From Chryseosolibacter sp040902445 (GTDB taxonomy: Bacteria > Bacteroidota > Bacteroidia > Cytophagales > Cyclobacteriaceae), in assembly GCA_040902445.1 (NCBI GenBank), contig JBBDXJ010000305.1, forward strand, positions 1 to 64,000: DNA of 64,000 bases. Direction: 5' to 3'. The notes below the pieces were generated by a model, which was not told the DNA's origin, made no database searches, and saw only the letters and a program-made list of their open reading frames with translations. Positions 7,593 through 15,963 of this stretch are shown here, piece after piece. Within the stretch, counting starts at the first letter, position 1, and each line of letters begins with the position of its first letter. The position numbers and the translations under genes are program-made.

Positions 7593-8849
7593 TTACAGCC
7601 CCTTGGTTACAGAAACCAAAACCTCCTCTTTATAAAAGCCGCTGTCAAGCTTCTCTTTTAACCTTGAAAAAGCTCGCAAGGTCTCTTCCACATCCTCCAG
7701 GGTATGGCTTGCGGTCGGAATGATCCGGAACATGATAACGTCCTTAGGCACAACGGGATAGATCACCACAGAACAGAAAATATTGAAGTTTTCGCGCAGA
7801 TCCATAGACATATTGGCTGCTTCGCCGACCCCCCCCTTAAAAAGAACCGGTGTTACGGGTGAGCTGGTATTTCCAAGGAAAAATCCACGTTCTTTTAGCC
7901 CTTTTTGCATCGCGTGGACAATGTTCCAGAGATTGGTCCTTAATTCAGGCTTGCTTTTTAACAACTCCAGTCGTTTTAATCCACCAATGACCAGGGTCAT
8001 AGGCAGGGACTTGGCATAGATCTGCGACCTCACACTGTATCTTAAATATTTGAGGATGTGTTTATCACCAGCCACAAATGCACCAATGCTGGCCATTGAT
8101 TTTGCAAATGTTGAAAAATACAGATCGATCTGATCCTGGACCTCCTGCTCTTCGCCGGTACCGGCACCGGTTTTACCCATAGTTCCAAAACCATGAGCAT
8201 CATCAACGAAAAGCCGGAAATTGTATTTCTTCTTCAAAGCAACTACACCCCTCAGATTTCCCTGCATGCCTGACATTCCAAAAACCCCTTCGGTAATCAC
8301 GAGAATTCCACCGCCGGTTTCATCGGCGAGTTTTGTCGCGCGCTGAAGCTGCTTTTCCAGACTTTCCATATCGTTATGGGAATACACAAATCGTTTTCCC
8401 ATATGCAGGCGAACCCCATCAATAATACAGGCATGCGATTCAGCATCGTAAACTATAACATCCTTGCGATCTACCAGTGCATCGATAATAGAAACAACTC
8501 CCTGGTATCCGTAGTTGAGCAGCATTACATCTTCTTTCTTTACGAAGTCAGCGAGTTGCCGCTCAAGCTCAATGTGTTTTAAAGAATTTCCAGACATCAT
8601 CCTGGCGCCCATTGGAGCAGCCATTCCATATGTTGCTGCTGCTTCAGCATCAGCCTTGCGCACTTCAAGATGATTGGCGAGTCCCAGGTAATTATTCAAA
8701 CTCCAGTTGAGCACGGTTTTTCCGTTGAATTTCATGCGCGGCCCGATTTCTCCCTCCAGCTTTGGGAAAAAGAAATAATCGTCAGGAAGGTGTGAGTATT
8801 TGGCCAATGGGCCAGCCTCCATTCTAAGCTTTTCAAATAAATCTACCAT
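7593..8849 (-). CDS. Alpha-oxoamine synthase family PLP enzyme, probably serine palmitoyltransferase
   Basis: A fold-type I PLP enzyme of about 418 residues from the chosen ATG (MVDLFEKLRMEAGPL). An upstream in-frame start at 8930 would add 27 hydrophobic residues that do not fit the family. Visible are the substrate-binding NWSLNNYLGL, the glycine-rich MGARMMSGN, the D-x-x-H of VDDAHGFGTMG, and the PLP lysine in FSTFAKSMASIGAF (about residue 250). This family condenses an amino acid with an acyl-CoA. Bacteroidota use the serine/palmitoyl-CoA member for sphingolipids. 2-amino-3-ketobutyrate CoA ligase or 8-amino-7-oxononanoate synthase are alternatives, but no biotin genes are nearby. Confidence 0.8.
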   Translation of the reverse strand: MVDLFEKLRMEAGPLAKYSHLPDDYFFFPKLEGEIGPRMKFNGKTVLNWSLNNYLGLANHLEVRKADAEAAATYGMAAPMGARMMSGNSLKHIELERQLADFVKKEDVMLLNYGYQGVVSIIDALVDRKDVIVYDAESHACIIDGVRLHMGKRFVYSHNDMESLEKQLQRATKLADETGGGILVITEGVFGMSGMQGNLRGVVALKKKYNFRLFVDDAHGFGTMGKTGAGTGEEQEVQDQIDLYFSTFAKSMASIGAFVAGDKHILKYLRYSVRSQIYAKSLPMTLVIGGLKRLELLKSKPELRTNLWNIVHAMQKGLKERGFFLGNTSSPVTPVLFKGGVGEAANMSMDLRENFNIFCSVVIYPVVPKDVIMFRIIPTASHTLEDVEETLRAFSRLKEKLDSGFYKEEVLVSVTKGL

Positions 8850-9065
8850 GCTATTGTGCGGTTTAAATATTGCGGCAAAAATAATCAAAAAAGCGATATT
8901 CATTTCTGTCGCATTTAAACTAACCCCCAAATACGACAGGTTTAAGCCGAAAAAGGATAAATTTGTTTCAATTTGTTTAAATATGGCAGCAGTGAGGAAT
9001 AGGTTTTCTGCAATTGATAATGATAAAATTTACCTTGCTCCCGCTTTGATCATCTGTAATTCTGA

Positions 9066-10553
9066 ATGCCAGAAATAAAAAAAATCCTCATCGCCAACCG
9101 CGGGGAAATAGCCCTGCGTGTTATGCGCAGCGCCCGGGAAATGGGTATTAAAACTGTCGCTGTTTTTAGCGAAGCTGACCGGAATGCACTTCATGTAAGA
9201 TATGCAGATGAATCCGTCTGTATTGGTCCCCCGCCTTCATCGGAATCATACCTTAAGATTGATAAGATCATTGACGCAGCACGCCAAACCGGCACTGACG
9301 CTATTCATCCGGGATATGGATTCCTGTCAGAGCACGCGGGCTTTGCAAAACAATGTGAAAATTCAGGATTGGTATTTATCGGACCATCACCTGCCGCAAT
9401 AGAGTTGATGGGAAGCAAACTTGCGGCGAAAGCAGCGGTTGCAAAATTCAACGTTCCACTCGTACCAGGAACGGCTGAACCAATAACTGACATTGAAAAA
9501 GCAAAACAACTCGCCTCAAAGATCGGTTATCCGGTGTTGATCAAAGCCAGCGCCGGCGGCGGAGGCAAAGGTATGCGGATAGTTGAAAAGGAGTCTCTCT
9601 TTCAGCAGCAAATGGAAAGAGCCATCAGCGAAGCGACTTCCGCTTTTGGAGATGGATCAGTGTTTATTGAAAAATACATCACACGCCCGCGCCATATTGA
9701 GTTCCAGATTTTTGGCGACAAGCATGGCAATGTGGTGCATATGTTCGAACGCGAATGTTCTATTCAACGACGGCACCAAAAAGTAATTGAAGAAGCGCCG
9801 TCCGCAATTCTGACGCCGGAAAAACGGAGGATCATGGGGGAGGCCGCCATCAATGTAGCGAAGGCATGCGCTTATGAGAGTGCAGGAACAGTGGAATTTA
9901 TTCTGGACGAAAACCTGGATTTCTACTTCCTGGAAATGAATACGCGCTTACAGGTTGAACATCCTGTTACGGAAATGATCACAGGACTCGACCTTGTAAA
10001 GTTACAGATCAAAATTGCGGGCGGCGAGAAACTGCCCTTTAAACAGTCAGAACTTACCATACGCGGTCATGCGATCGAGTCGCGGGTTTATGCAGAAGAT
10101 CCGGCGAATAATTTTCTTCCCGACATCGGCAATTTAAAAACCTACAAAAGACCACAGGGCCATGGCGTCAGGGTTGATGATGGTTTCGAGCAAGGTATGG
10201 ACATTCCTTTTTACTATGACCCGATGATTGCGAAATTGATATGCCACGCCGGGAACCGCGCGGAGGCTATCGATAAAATGGTCAGGGCAATTGAAGAATT
10301 TGAGATCACAGGATTGGAAACTACGCTGAGCTTTTGCGATTTCGTAATGAAACATGAAGCTTTCCGCTCAGGAAATTTTGACACGAATTTTGTGGAGACT
10401 CATTTTACTGATCCCTCTCTTCGACGAGCGGCTGACGAGAATGAAACCCTGCTCGCCGCATTGCTTGCTGCCGTCTTAAAAGAAGACATCAAATCAAATG
10501 GAGTATCCGATCAAAAACCGCTGCCGAGTCTTTGGAAAAAGAACCGCATCTGA
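9066..10553 (+). CDS. accC: Biotin carboxylase subunit of acetyl-CoA (or propionyl-CoA) carboxylase
   Basis: The 495-residue ATP-grasp enzyme carboxylates biotin on its carrier protein, the first half-reaction of acetyl-CoA carboxylase. It starts with KKILIANRGEIALRVMRSARE (Rossmann-like N-domain), carries the glycine-rich ATP loop ASAGGGGKGMRIV, the metal- and substrate-binding FLEMNTRLQVEHPVTE and the C-terminal domain RGHAIESRVYAEDP. About 45 extra C-terminal residues (RRAADENETLLAALLAAVLKED...) resemble acyl-CoA carboxylase versions more than E. coli AccC. No biotin carrier or carboxyltransferase gene is adjacent. DUF1015 follows 32 bases downstream. Confidence 0.92.
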   Translation: MPEIKKILIANRGEIALRVMRSAREMGIKTVAVFSEADRNALHVRYADESVCIGPPPSSESYLKIDKIIDAARQTGTDAIHPGYGFLSEHAGFAKQCENSGLVFIGPSPAAIELMGSKLAAKAAVAKFNVPLVPGTAEPITDIEKAKQLASKIGYPVLIKASAGGGGKGMRIVEKESLFQQQMERAISEATSAFGDGSVFIEKYITRPRHIEFQIFGDKHGNVVHMFERECSIQRRHQKVIEEAPSAILTPEKRRIMGEAAINVAKACAYESAGTVEFILDENLDFYFLEMNTRLQVEHPVTEMITGLDLVKLQIKIAGGEKLPFKQSELTIRGHAIESRVYAEDPANNFLPDIGNLKTYKRPQGHGVRVDDGFEQGMDIPFYYDPMIAKLICHAGNRAEAIDKMVRAIEEFEITGLETTLSFCDFVMKHEAFRSGNFDTNFVETHFTDPSLRRAADENETLLAALLAAVLKEDIKSNGVSDQKPLPSLWKKNRI

Positions 10554-10585
10554 ACTTTGAACATTTAGAACCTGAACCTGAAAGC

Positions 10586-11890
10586 ATGGCTGAAATTTTA
10601 CCTGTCCGTCCATGGAGATATCATTCGGGTCTCTTAAACACCATAGATGATCTGACCGCCCCGCTCTTTGATGTTGTCTCCGAAAAACAGCGAAATGCCC
10701 TGTACCAGAATCCGTTTAACAGCATACATCTTTCCGTGCCCCAGCCCCCTGAGGCAGCAACGCGCGCTGCAACGATCTTAAATGAATGGAAAGCAAAAGG
10801 CATCATCGTACAGGATCTGCTTCCCGGTATTTACGTGTACTATCAGCATTTTAAAATTACCGGTGATCCAACAGCCTATTGCCGCAAAGGTTTTATTTGT
10901 CATATCCGCATATACGATTGGAATGAGAATGTTATTCTCCGCCACGAAAACACCATTCCAAAAGCTGTAAATGACCGGGAGGAGCTATTGGAGAAAACTG
11001 AACTCCACAGCAGCCCTACCCATGGCCTATACACAGATCCTGACTTCGAACTTGAAAAATATATGGATGAAGCCATGGTCAATCCGATCGTTGAAACCGA
11101 GGACTACCAGGGCGTGCGCGATGTAATGGCAGTGATCCAGGATGCTGCAGTCATTAAAAGATTTATCGACCTTATCGGAAAACAAACCATCATCCTGGCT
11201 GACGGCCACCACCGTTATGAAGGATCGTTGATCTACAGAAAAGGTATGCTTGAGAAATATCCGGGTGAAATCCGGAGAGGGTTCAATTATCACTTGATGT
11301 ACCTGACCAATACGGAATGCGGCGATCTCAGGATACTGCCCACACACCGTGTGATATCAAAGCTACCGTCCTTCAATGAAAGCGATATTCTGGAAAAATT
11401 GAAGGAAGACTTTGTAGTAAGGCCAGTGGACGACTGCGATACGCTGAATGAAATTATTGCCGGAAAGCAATGGGCATTTGGTATCATGATGAAGGAGCAT
11501 TGCTACAAGGCGCATCTTAAACCGGAATCATTCGGAAAATTAAAATGGCCCTTCCCGGAGATCGTAAAAAAGCTTGACCTCACAGTGATGCACTATTTCA
11601 TAATTGAGAAGGTGTTGGGTATTCCCGGAAAAATGCAACGACAATCCGAAAATCTTGAATTTGACAAAAGTTACTCCGATTGCCTTAAGAAAGTTATTCA
11701 GGGCGAAGCGCAGATGGCGATCATTACGAACGAAATTTCAATTGAAGAAGTAAAAAGTGTTTGTCGTAGCGGTTATACGATGCCGCAAAAATCCACTTAC
11801 TTTTATCCGAAGGTCATTGGCGGATTTTTGTTTACATCTGTCAAAGAAGAAGAATTTCAGGAACCGGTTTATTCTCCGTTTGTGAATTAA
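10586..11890 (+). CDS. DUF1015 family protein
   Basis: A 434-residue member of the DUF1015 family, starting at ATG 10586 (MAEILPVRPWRYH). The longer frame from 10532 would overlap accC and lacks family similarity. Typical blocks are present: VRPWRYHSG near the N-terminus, a HYYR-type core ADGHHRYEGSLIYRK (about residues 205-220), and NYHLMYLTN. The function of the family is unsettled. The conserved DGHHR block with its acidic neighbours looks catalytic or metal-binding. It follows accC closely on the same strand, so co-transcription is likely. Confidence 0.88.
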   Translation: MAEILPVRPWRYHSGLLNTIDDLTAPLFDVVSEKQRNALYQNPFNSIHLSVPQPPEAATRAATILNEWKAKGIIVQDLLPGIYVYYQHFKITGDPTAYCRKGFICHIRIYDWNENVILRHENTIPKAVNDREELLEKTELHSSPTHGLYTDPDFELEKYMDEAMVNPIVETEDYQGVRDVMAVIQDAAVIKRFIDLIGKQTIILADGHHRYEGSLIYRKGMLEKYPGEIRRGFNYHLMYLTNTECGDLRILPTHRVISKLPSFNESDILEKLKEDFVVRPVDDCDTLNEIIAGKQWAFGIMMKEHCYKAHLKPESFGKLKWPFPEIVKKLDLTVMHYFIIEKVLGIPGKMQRQSENLEFDKSYSDCLKKVIQGEAQMAIITNEISIEEVKSVCRSGYTMPQKSTYFYPKVIGGFLFTSVKEEEFQEPVYSPFVN

Positions 11891-11916
11891 AATTGCTACA
11901 TTTGGTTGATCATTAT

Positions 11917-12153
11917 ATGGACACCTCATTAATAAACAGAATCTCCGTTAATCCATCAGTCGGCCATGGAAAACCAACCATTCGCAATTCGAGGTACCTG
12001 GTAGAAAGTATCCTGGAATACCTTGCTGGTGGTGATTCAGTAGATGACCTGTTGAAGGAATTTCCAGACCTTGAAAGAGAGGATATTTTAGCATGCATTG
12101 CTTATGCGACGGAAGTTCTCAAGTTTAAAGATATCAAGTTTATAGCCGCTTAA
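11917..12153 (+). CDS. DUF433 antitoxin-like protein
   Basis: A 78-residue protein starting at ATG 11917 (MDTSLINRISVNPSVGHGKPTIRNSRYLV). It has the DUF433 signature I-x-NP-x(3)-GKP-I-x(2)-SRY-V and a winged-helix-like second half (SVDDLLKEFPDLEREDILACIAYA). DUF433 proteins commonly pair with DUF5615 PIN-like proteins as putative antitoxin and toxin. Its stop overlaps the next ATG (TAATG at 12151-12155), indicating translational coupling. A longer TTG-initiated frame (from 11893) is less likely because it would nearly touch the preceding stop. Confidence 0.85.
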   Translation: MDTSLINRISVNPSVGHGKPTIRNSRYLVESILEYLAGGDSVDDLLKEFPDLEREDILACIAYATEVLKFKDIKFIAA

Positions 12154-12506
12154 TGAAATTCCTCATTGATGCGCAACTACCCGCCTCATTAGCAACATTA
12201 TTAAGAGATAAAGGTCATGATGCAATTCATACTTTGTCTCTTCCGGAAAAAAACTTTTCCACTGACGATGCCATTAATAAAATTTCAATTAAAGATCGAC
12301 GGATATTAATTTCCAAGGATTCGGATTTTTATCATTCCTTTATTTTGAAGCGCGAACCTTATAAGTTTCTCCTTGTCAGGGTTGGGAATCTAAAGAAAGA
12401 CAAAGTCAACAATTTAATACTTGACAATCTTGAAACCATTGTGAAATATTTTGAAGCAGGATACATGGTTGAAATAACCCAAACATCCATAAAACTTCTG
12501 TTTTAG
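12153..12506 (+). CDS. DUF5615 PIN-like toxin candidate
   Basis: This 117-residue protein begins MKFLIDAQLPASLATLLRDKGHDAIHT, the N-terminal acidic strand of the PIN-like DUF5615 family. It has a second acidic block at ILISKDSDFYHSF. The Asp residues in LIDAQLP and SKDSDF would form the metal site of a nuclease. PIN toxins of the VapC type cleave RNA, but activity for this family is inferred. It is translationally coupled to the DUF433 gene upstream, antitoxin first as in most type II modules. It may instead be a domesticated pair, being embedded among housekeeping genes. Confidence 0.83.
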   Translation: MKFLIDAQLPASLATLLRDKGHDAIHTLSLPEKNFSTDDAINKISIKDRRILISKDSDFYHSFILKREPYKFLLVRVGNLKKDKVNNLILDNLETIVKYFEAGYMVEITQTSIKLLF

Positions 12507-12520
12507 AAATAAAACCCTTA

Positions 12521-13183
12521 ATGCGCCCCCTCATTTTGGCATCTTCATCTCCCCGCAGGCAATATCTTATGAAAGAAGCGGGATTTGAATTTTCAATCGA
12601 AAAACCGGAAGTGGAAGAAATATTTCCGTCGGGATTGCCTGTCGAACAGGTAGCCAAATACCTGGCCGCCATCAAGGCAGAATATTTCCGGCCGAAGATG
12701 CGCGACGAGATCATCGTTACTGCCGATACCGTGGTAATTCTTAATGGCGAGGTCCTCAATAAACCCAATAACCGCGACCACGCAATTGAAATGCTTACAT
12801 CTCTATCCGGAAAGACGCACATCGTAATGACGGGAGTCAGTATCGTCTCCAGGGAAAAAGAAGAAAATTTTGATGATACGACCGCCGTAACGTTTGAGCA
12901 GCTGTCACGAAAGGAAATCCGGTTTTATGTAGACCACTTTAAACCCTTCGATAAGGCGGGGGCCTATGGCGCGCAAGATACGCTACCCGTGGGAATGAAT
13001 CCCTGTTCCCCTGAAGAGATGCGGTTTTTGCGAAGTATCAACAAGGAAAGCCTCATTCAGGAAACCATAACCGAAAAAAGAACCGGGAAAGGCGTTGTTA
13101 TCATTAAAGAGTTCTCAGGTTCGTATTTTAATGTAATGGGATTACCGATCCACAAAGTGTATGAGCATCTTAAAAGCTGGTAA
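12521..13183 (+). CDS. maf: Maf family nucleoside triphosphate pyrophosphatase
   Basis: A 220-residue Maf protein with the N-terminal ASSSPRRQYLMKEAGF motif, the catalytic TADTVV block (about residues 68-73), KPNNRDHAIEMLTSLSGKTH and DKAGAYGAQ. Maf enzymes hydrolyse dTTP, UTP or modified nucleotides as house-cleaning. Compared with the usual 190-200 residues there is an extra loop of about 30 residues (DTLPVGMNPCSPEEMRFLRSINK...) before SGSYFNVMGLP, which I believe occurs in other Cytophagales. Its 3' end overlaps by 14 bases the tail of a truncated glycosyltransferase gene on the other strand. Confidence 0.93.
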   Translation: MRPLILASSSPRRQYLMKEAGFEFSIEKPEVEEIFPSGLPVEQVAKYLAAIKAEYFRPKMRDEIIVTADTVVILNGEVLNKPNNRDHAIEMLTSLSGKTHIVMTGVSIVSREKEENFDDTTAVTFEQLSRKEIRFYVDHFKPFDKAGAYGAQDTLPVGMNPCSPEEMRFLRSINKESLIQETITEKRTGKGVVIIKEFSGSYFNVMGLPIHKVYEHLKSW

Positions 13184-13448
13184 CGGGACATAGCTCGCCT
13201 TCACAATCCGTCTGGCGCGCATATTCCATTCCATTGGGAAATTTTTCCAGATCCCAAACAGTACGAATGATTTTTATCTTGTCTGTCGCAATGCTTCGGA
13301 TCTCCTGTTCTGTATGATCATCTTCATCGCAGTTTCCGAGCGCAATGATAAATTCGTCAACCATGGGCAGGATAGATTCAATAGCGGGTTTGACGGGATA
13401 ATAAAGTTTGATGGCATTCCTTACCATGGTAAATCCGCTTATTTTCAT
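13170..13448 (-). pseudogene. 5' remnant of a glycosyltransferase gene, truncated by the maf 3' end
   Basis: The 92-residue frame MKISGFTMVRNAIKLYYPVKPAIESILPMVDEF... VWDLEKFPNGMEYARQTD matches the N-terminal third of a family of about 300-residue Bacteroidota glycosyltransferases (GT2-like, 'FTMVRNA..L.YP...SI.SILP'). After QTD the similarity stops and the frame runs 11 residues into the maf 3' end before a stop. The sugar-binding DxD region and all downstream sequence are missing, so no activity is expected. The family match is from memory of such proteins. Confidence 0.7.
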
Positions 13449-13496
13449 CCTGAAATTGATCTTAGTTGATGGGTTAACAAACAGAAACCATGACCT

Positions 13497-14294
13497 TCAC
13501 TCTACAAAGTCTTTCTGGTCTTCCGGTAGTCCTTTTCTATTGTACTCATAAAGCCTGACATATTTAAAAAAAGTCATTGACGCGGAGATACTGCAAAAAA
13601 GAAAACCATAATAGCCATCCAGGAATCCCAGTTGAAAAAGGTAACTTTTTACGAACCTGAAAAGCGGACTAAAGATCACGTTAATAACAAAGAGTGGCTT
13701 TCCATGATTCTTATATTTTGCCCTGGCGGCAATTTCAGCAAACTTATACGACTGTTGCAAATGTTCATCAACTGTGAGATAAGCATAGTGCAGAAGATTA
13801 CCTTTTAATGTTTTGCTTTTATTTTTTGGAATATGTACGAAATCATGCGGGTCTGTTCCTCCCCATTGGGTTTTTCTGCGATCCCAAAGTCTTATTTTTC
13901 TTTCCGGGTTCCATCCTGAAAAATGCATCCATTTGCCACAATAGTTATTGAAGCGGTTAAGGGAATATCCATCCACATCGCCCCAAACTTTTTTAACTTC
14001 CAGGAGGGATTGTTTGAGTTCAACGGAAAGCCTTTCGTCAGCATCGAGAGCCAGGATATGATCGTAGGTTGCCTGCCGAACAGCGTAATTTTTCTGTGCC
14101 ACATATCCTTCAAAGGCATGGCTGATAAACTTAACGGGATACCGGCTACAGATCTCCTGTGTGCAGTCTGTTGAATATGAATCCACAACTACAATTTCAT
14201 CGGCAATACCCATTAATGATCTTATGCAAGACTCGATTTTCTTCTCCTCGTTAAATGTAATGATCGTGGCAGATATCTTAATAGGGCCAGACAT
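13497..14294 (-). CDS. Family 2 glycosyltransferase (WaaE/KdtX-like, LPS core type)
   Basis: A 265-residue GT2 enzyme with the nucleotide-sugar binding start ISATIITFNEEKKIESCIRSL, the acidic VVVDSYSTDCTQEI strand and the DxD-type LALDADERLS. A C-terminal hydrophobic helix region (LFVINVIFSPLFRFVKSYLFQLGFLDGYYGFLFC) would hold it to the inner face of the membrane. The motif order is that of lipopolysaccharide-core beta-glucosyltransferases such as WaaE. It is the last gene of the minus-strand glycosyltransferase run 13497-18222. The donor and acceptor sugars cannot be read from sequence. Confidence 0.85.
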   Translation of the reverse strand: MSGPIKISATIITFNEEKKIESCIRSLMGIADEIVVVDSYSTDCTQEICSRYPVKFISHAFEGYVAQKNYAVRQATYDHILALDADERLSVELKQSLLEVKKVWGDVDGYSLNRFNNYCGKWMHFSGWNPERKIRLWDRRKTQWGGTDPHDFVHIPKNKSKTLKGNLLHYAYLTVDEHLQQSYKFAEIAARAKYKNHGKPLFVINVIFSPLFRFVKSYLFQLGFLDGYYGFLFCSISASMTFFKYVRLYEYNRKGLPEDQKDFVE

Positions 14295-14381
14295 TATCCA
14301 ATTTCATTAGTGGTTCCATTTTCGACTGTTTATGAGACACGGTATTGTACAATATAGTTGGAACGATTATTTCGATTCCGA

Positions 14382-15125
14382 TCACATTTTACTTTCAGTT
14401 TCATTAAAGGTTATGTTATGCAGCTTTTTGTGATAATTCCGACTGTTAACGCCTGCATAGGGATCGAGCAAACTGCCGACATCCAGAATAAAACCGCGAA
14501 AACTGCCATGCAGTTCATCGATAAACCAGTTGGACGTCATTCCCGCACAAAATAAAATTACTTCAGGTTGTTTCATCCTGATGATTTCTTTAATATCCCG
14601 CAATATTCTATCGCGTTCAAGCCAGCAATTTTTTCCGGGGACCTCACAAAACTCAAAATGAAAAAGGGTCAGTTTTTTAAGATGCGCAGGTCCTGCCAAC
14701 AACACATTCTTCTCTGCGAGGATTGTAAAAAAAGATTTTATTTGGCCATTACCACTGGCATCGTGGAAAGCGTCTGCGTTAAGCCATTCCCGAAAGATCC
14801 CGTTATTTTTTAAATAGGAGTCAATTTCGCGGCCCAACAACTTATGGTAGGCCAACTTCTGCATACCCATCAGGTAAGGAGGATTCGAAACCAGAATTTT
14901 GTGAAGCGACTCCCTCATGGAAGAAAAATACAAATGACCGTCACAATTGGCTTCATTCTCGTTTCTTAGAGCAAAAACCGACTCCCATTCCCCATCGCCC
15001 CATCGCGAAAAAGCAAAAGTTTCATTGTTTTCCAACTTTTTCAATAAAACAGCATACGAACGGGTTGCCGGCGGTAGTTTGATCAACCTTCCAGGGCGAA
15101 AATAGTTTTTAATTTTTTTGAGCAT
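14382..15125 (-). CDS. GT-D fold glycosyltransferase-like protein (DUF1792 type)
   Basis: A protein of 247 residues from ATG 15125 (MLKKIKNYFRPGRLIKLPP). A longer frame from 15161 would overlap more of the upstream gene. The motif FAFSRWGDGEWESVF near the N-terminus and the C-terminal LFCAGMTSNWFIDEL...FILDVGSLLDPY resemble the GT-D (DUF1792) glycosyltransferases, in which the RxGDGE loop binds the UDP-sugar. Known members act in adhesin glycosylation in Gram-positives. Here the setting is a polysaccharide cluster. It overlaps the preceding GT2 gene by 17 bases, so the two are coupled. Confidence 0.7.
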   Translation of the reverse strand: MLKKIKNYFRPGRLIKLPPATRSYAVLLKKLENNETFAFSRWGDGEWESVFALRNENEANCDGHLYFSSMRESLHKILVSNPPYLMGMQKLAYHKLLGREIDSYLKNNGIFREWLNADAFHDASGNGQIKSFFTILAEKNVLLAGPAHLKKLTLFHFEFCEVPGKNCWLERDRILRDIKEIIRMKQPEVILFCAGMTSNWFIDELHGSFRGFILDVGSLLDPYAGVNSRNYHKKLHNITFNETESKM

Positions 15126-15963
15126 AATTACTTTCCGGTGTTTTTTGTTGCACAAGACCATAAGGCGTAAAAAACTGCCTCTCCCGTTTCACCTTTTCAA
15201 AGATCTCAAGATTTTTTTCAGGCCGTGCCAGTTTCGCGTGATGAATATGATATTGAACCGCCATATTCTTAACCATCTTGATCTTTACATCATTCCACAT
15301 CAGGCGCAATTCAATATCAGAATCCTCCCCTACTGCAGGAGCCCGGTAACGTTCATCAAACCCGTTAATAGCCTGCAGATCTTCTTTATGGACAGAGAAA
15401 TTTGAGCCCAGCACTCCCGTCATGGATCGGTTCAGGAACTTTCGGAGAAATTCACTTTTGATAAAGATGCCCTTAATCACATGAGATGATTTTCCGAAAA
15501 TGCCGTCAGCAAGTAAAGCAGGGATAAATCGATTTTCCAGGTACCCGTCTTTTATCTTATCAGCAGTTAGCGACCGGCTTATTTTCTCAGACAAGTATAC
15601 ACGCCTTCCAGCGAGAAGCACACGCGATTCACGGTTATTAAAGTGCTCTTCGATAAATTTCCGGTGAGGAATACAATCACCATCCATAAAGATCAAATAG
15701 GAGCTTCGGCTTTTCCTGATTGCCTCGTTGAATATTGTTGTTTTCCTGAATCCCTCATCTTCGTGCCAAAGGTGTTGAACGGACAAAGATGAATGCCGCA
15801 TAATTTCTTTAATTTCATCCACTACCGGAATCTTTGATCCATCATCGGCAATGATCGCTTCGAAATCTTGAAACGATTGACGTTCCAGGGCAGCAAGAAT
15901 CAGTTTGAGGTACTCAATTTTATTATAAAAAGAAATAACCAGAGAAACCCGTATCGTCTTCAT
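15109..15963 (-). CDS. Family 2 glycosyltransferase with galactosyltransferase-type C-terminus
   Basis: A 284-residue enzyme starting MKTIRVSLVISFYNKIEYLKLILAAL. The DD of AIIADDGSK and the DxD of FMDGDCIPHRKFIEEH bind the nucleotide sugar. The C-terminal segment NFSVHKEDLQAINGFDERYRAPAVGEDSDIELRL is the Glyco_transf_7C block seen in chondroitin-synthase-like enzymes. The ATG overlaps the TGA of the upstream GT4 gene (ATGA at 15960-15963), and its end overlaps the GT-D gene, so these three are translated as a set. It likely adds a hexose to a lipid- or LPS-linked oligosaccharide. Confidence 0.87.
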   Translation of the reverse strand: MKTIRVSLVISFYNKIEYLKLILAALERQSFQDFEAIIADDGSKIPVVDEIKEIMRHSSLSVQHLWHEDEGFRKTTIFNEAIRKSRSSYLIFMDGDCIPHRKFIEEHFNNRESRVLLAGRRVYLSEKISRSLTADKIKDGYLENRFIPALLADGIFGKSSHVIKGIFIKSEFLRKFLNRSMTGVLGSNFSVHKEDLQAINGFDERYRAPAVGEDSDIELRLMWNDVKIKMVKNMAVQYHIHHAKLARPEKNLEIFEKVKRERQFFTPYGLVQQKTPESNYAQKN

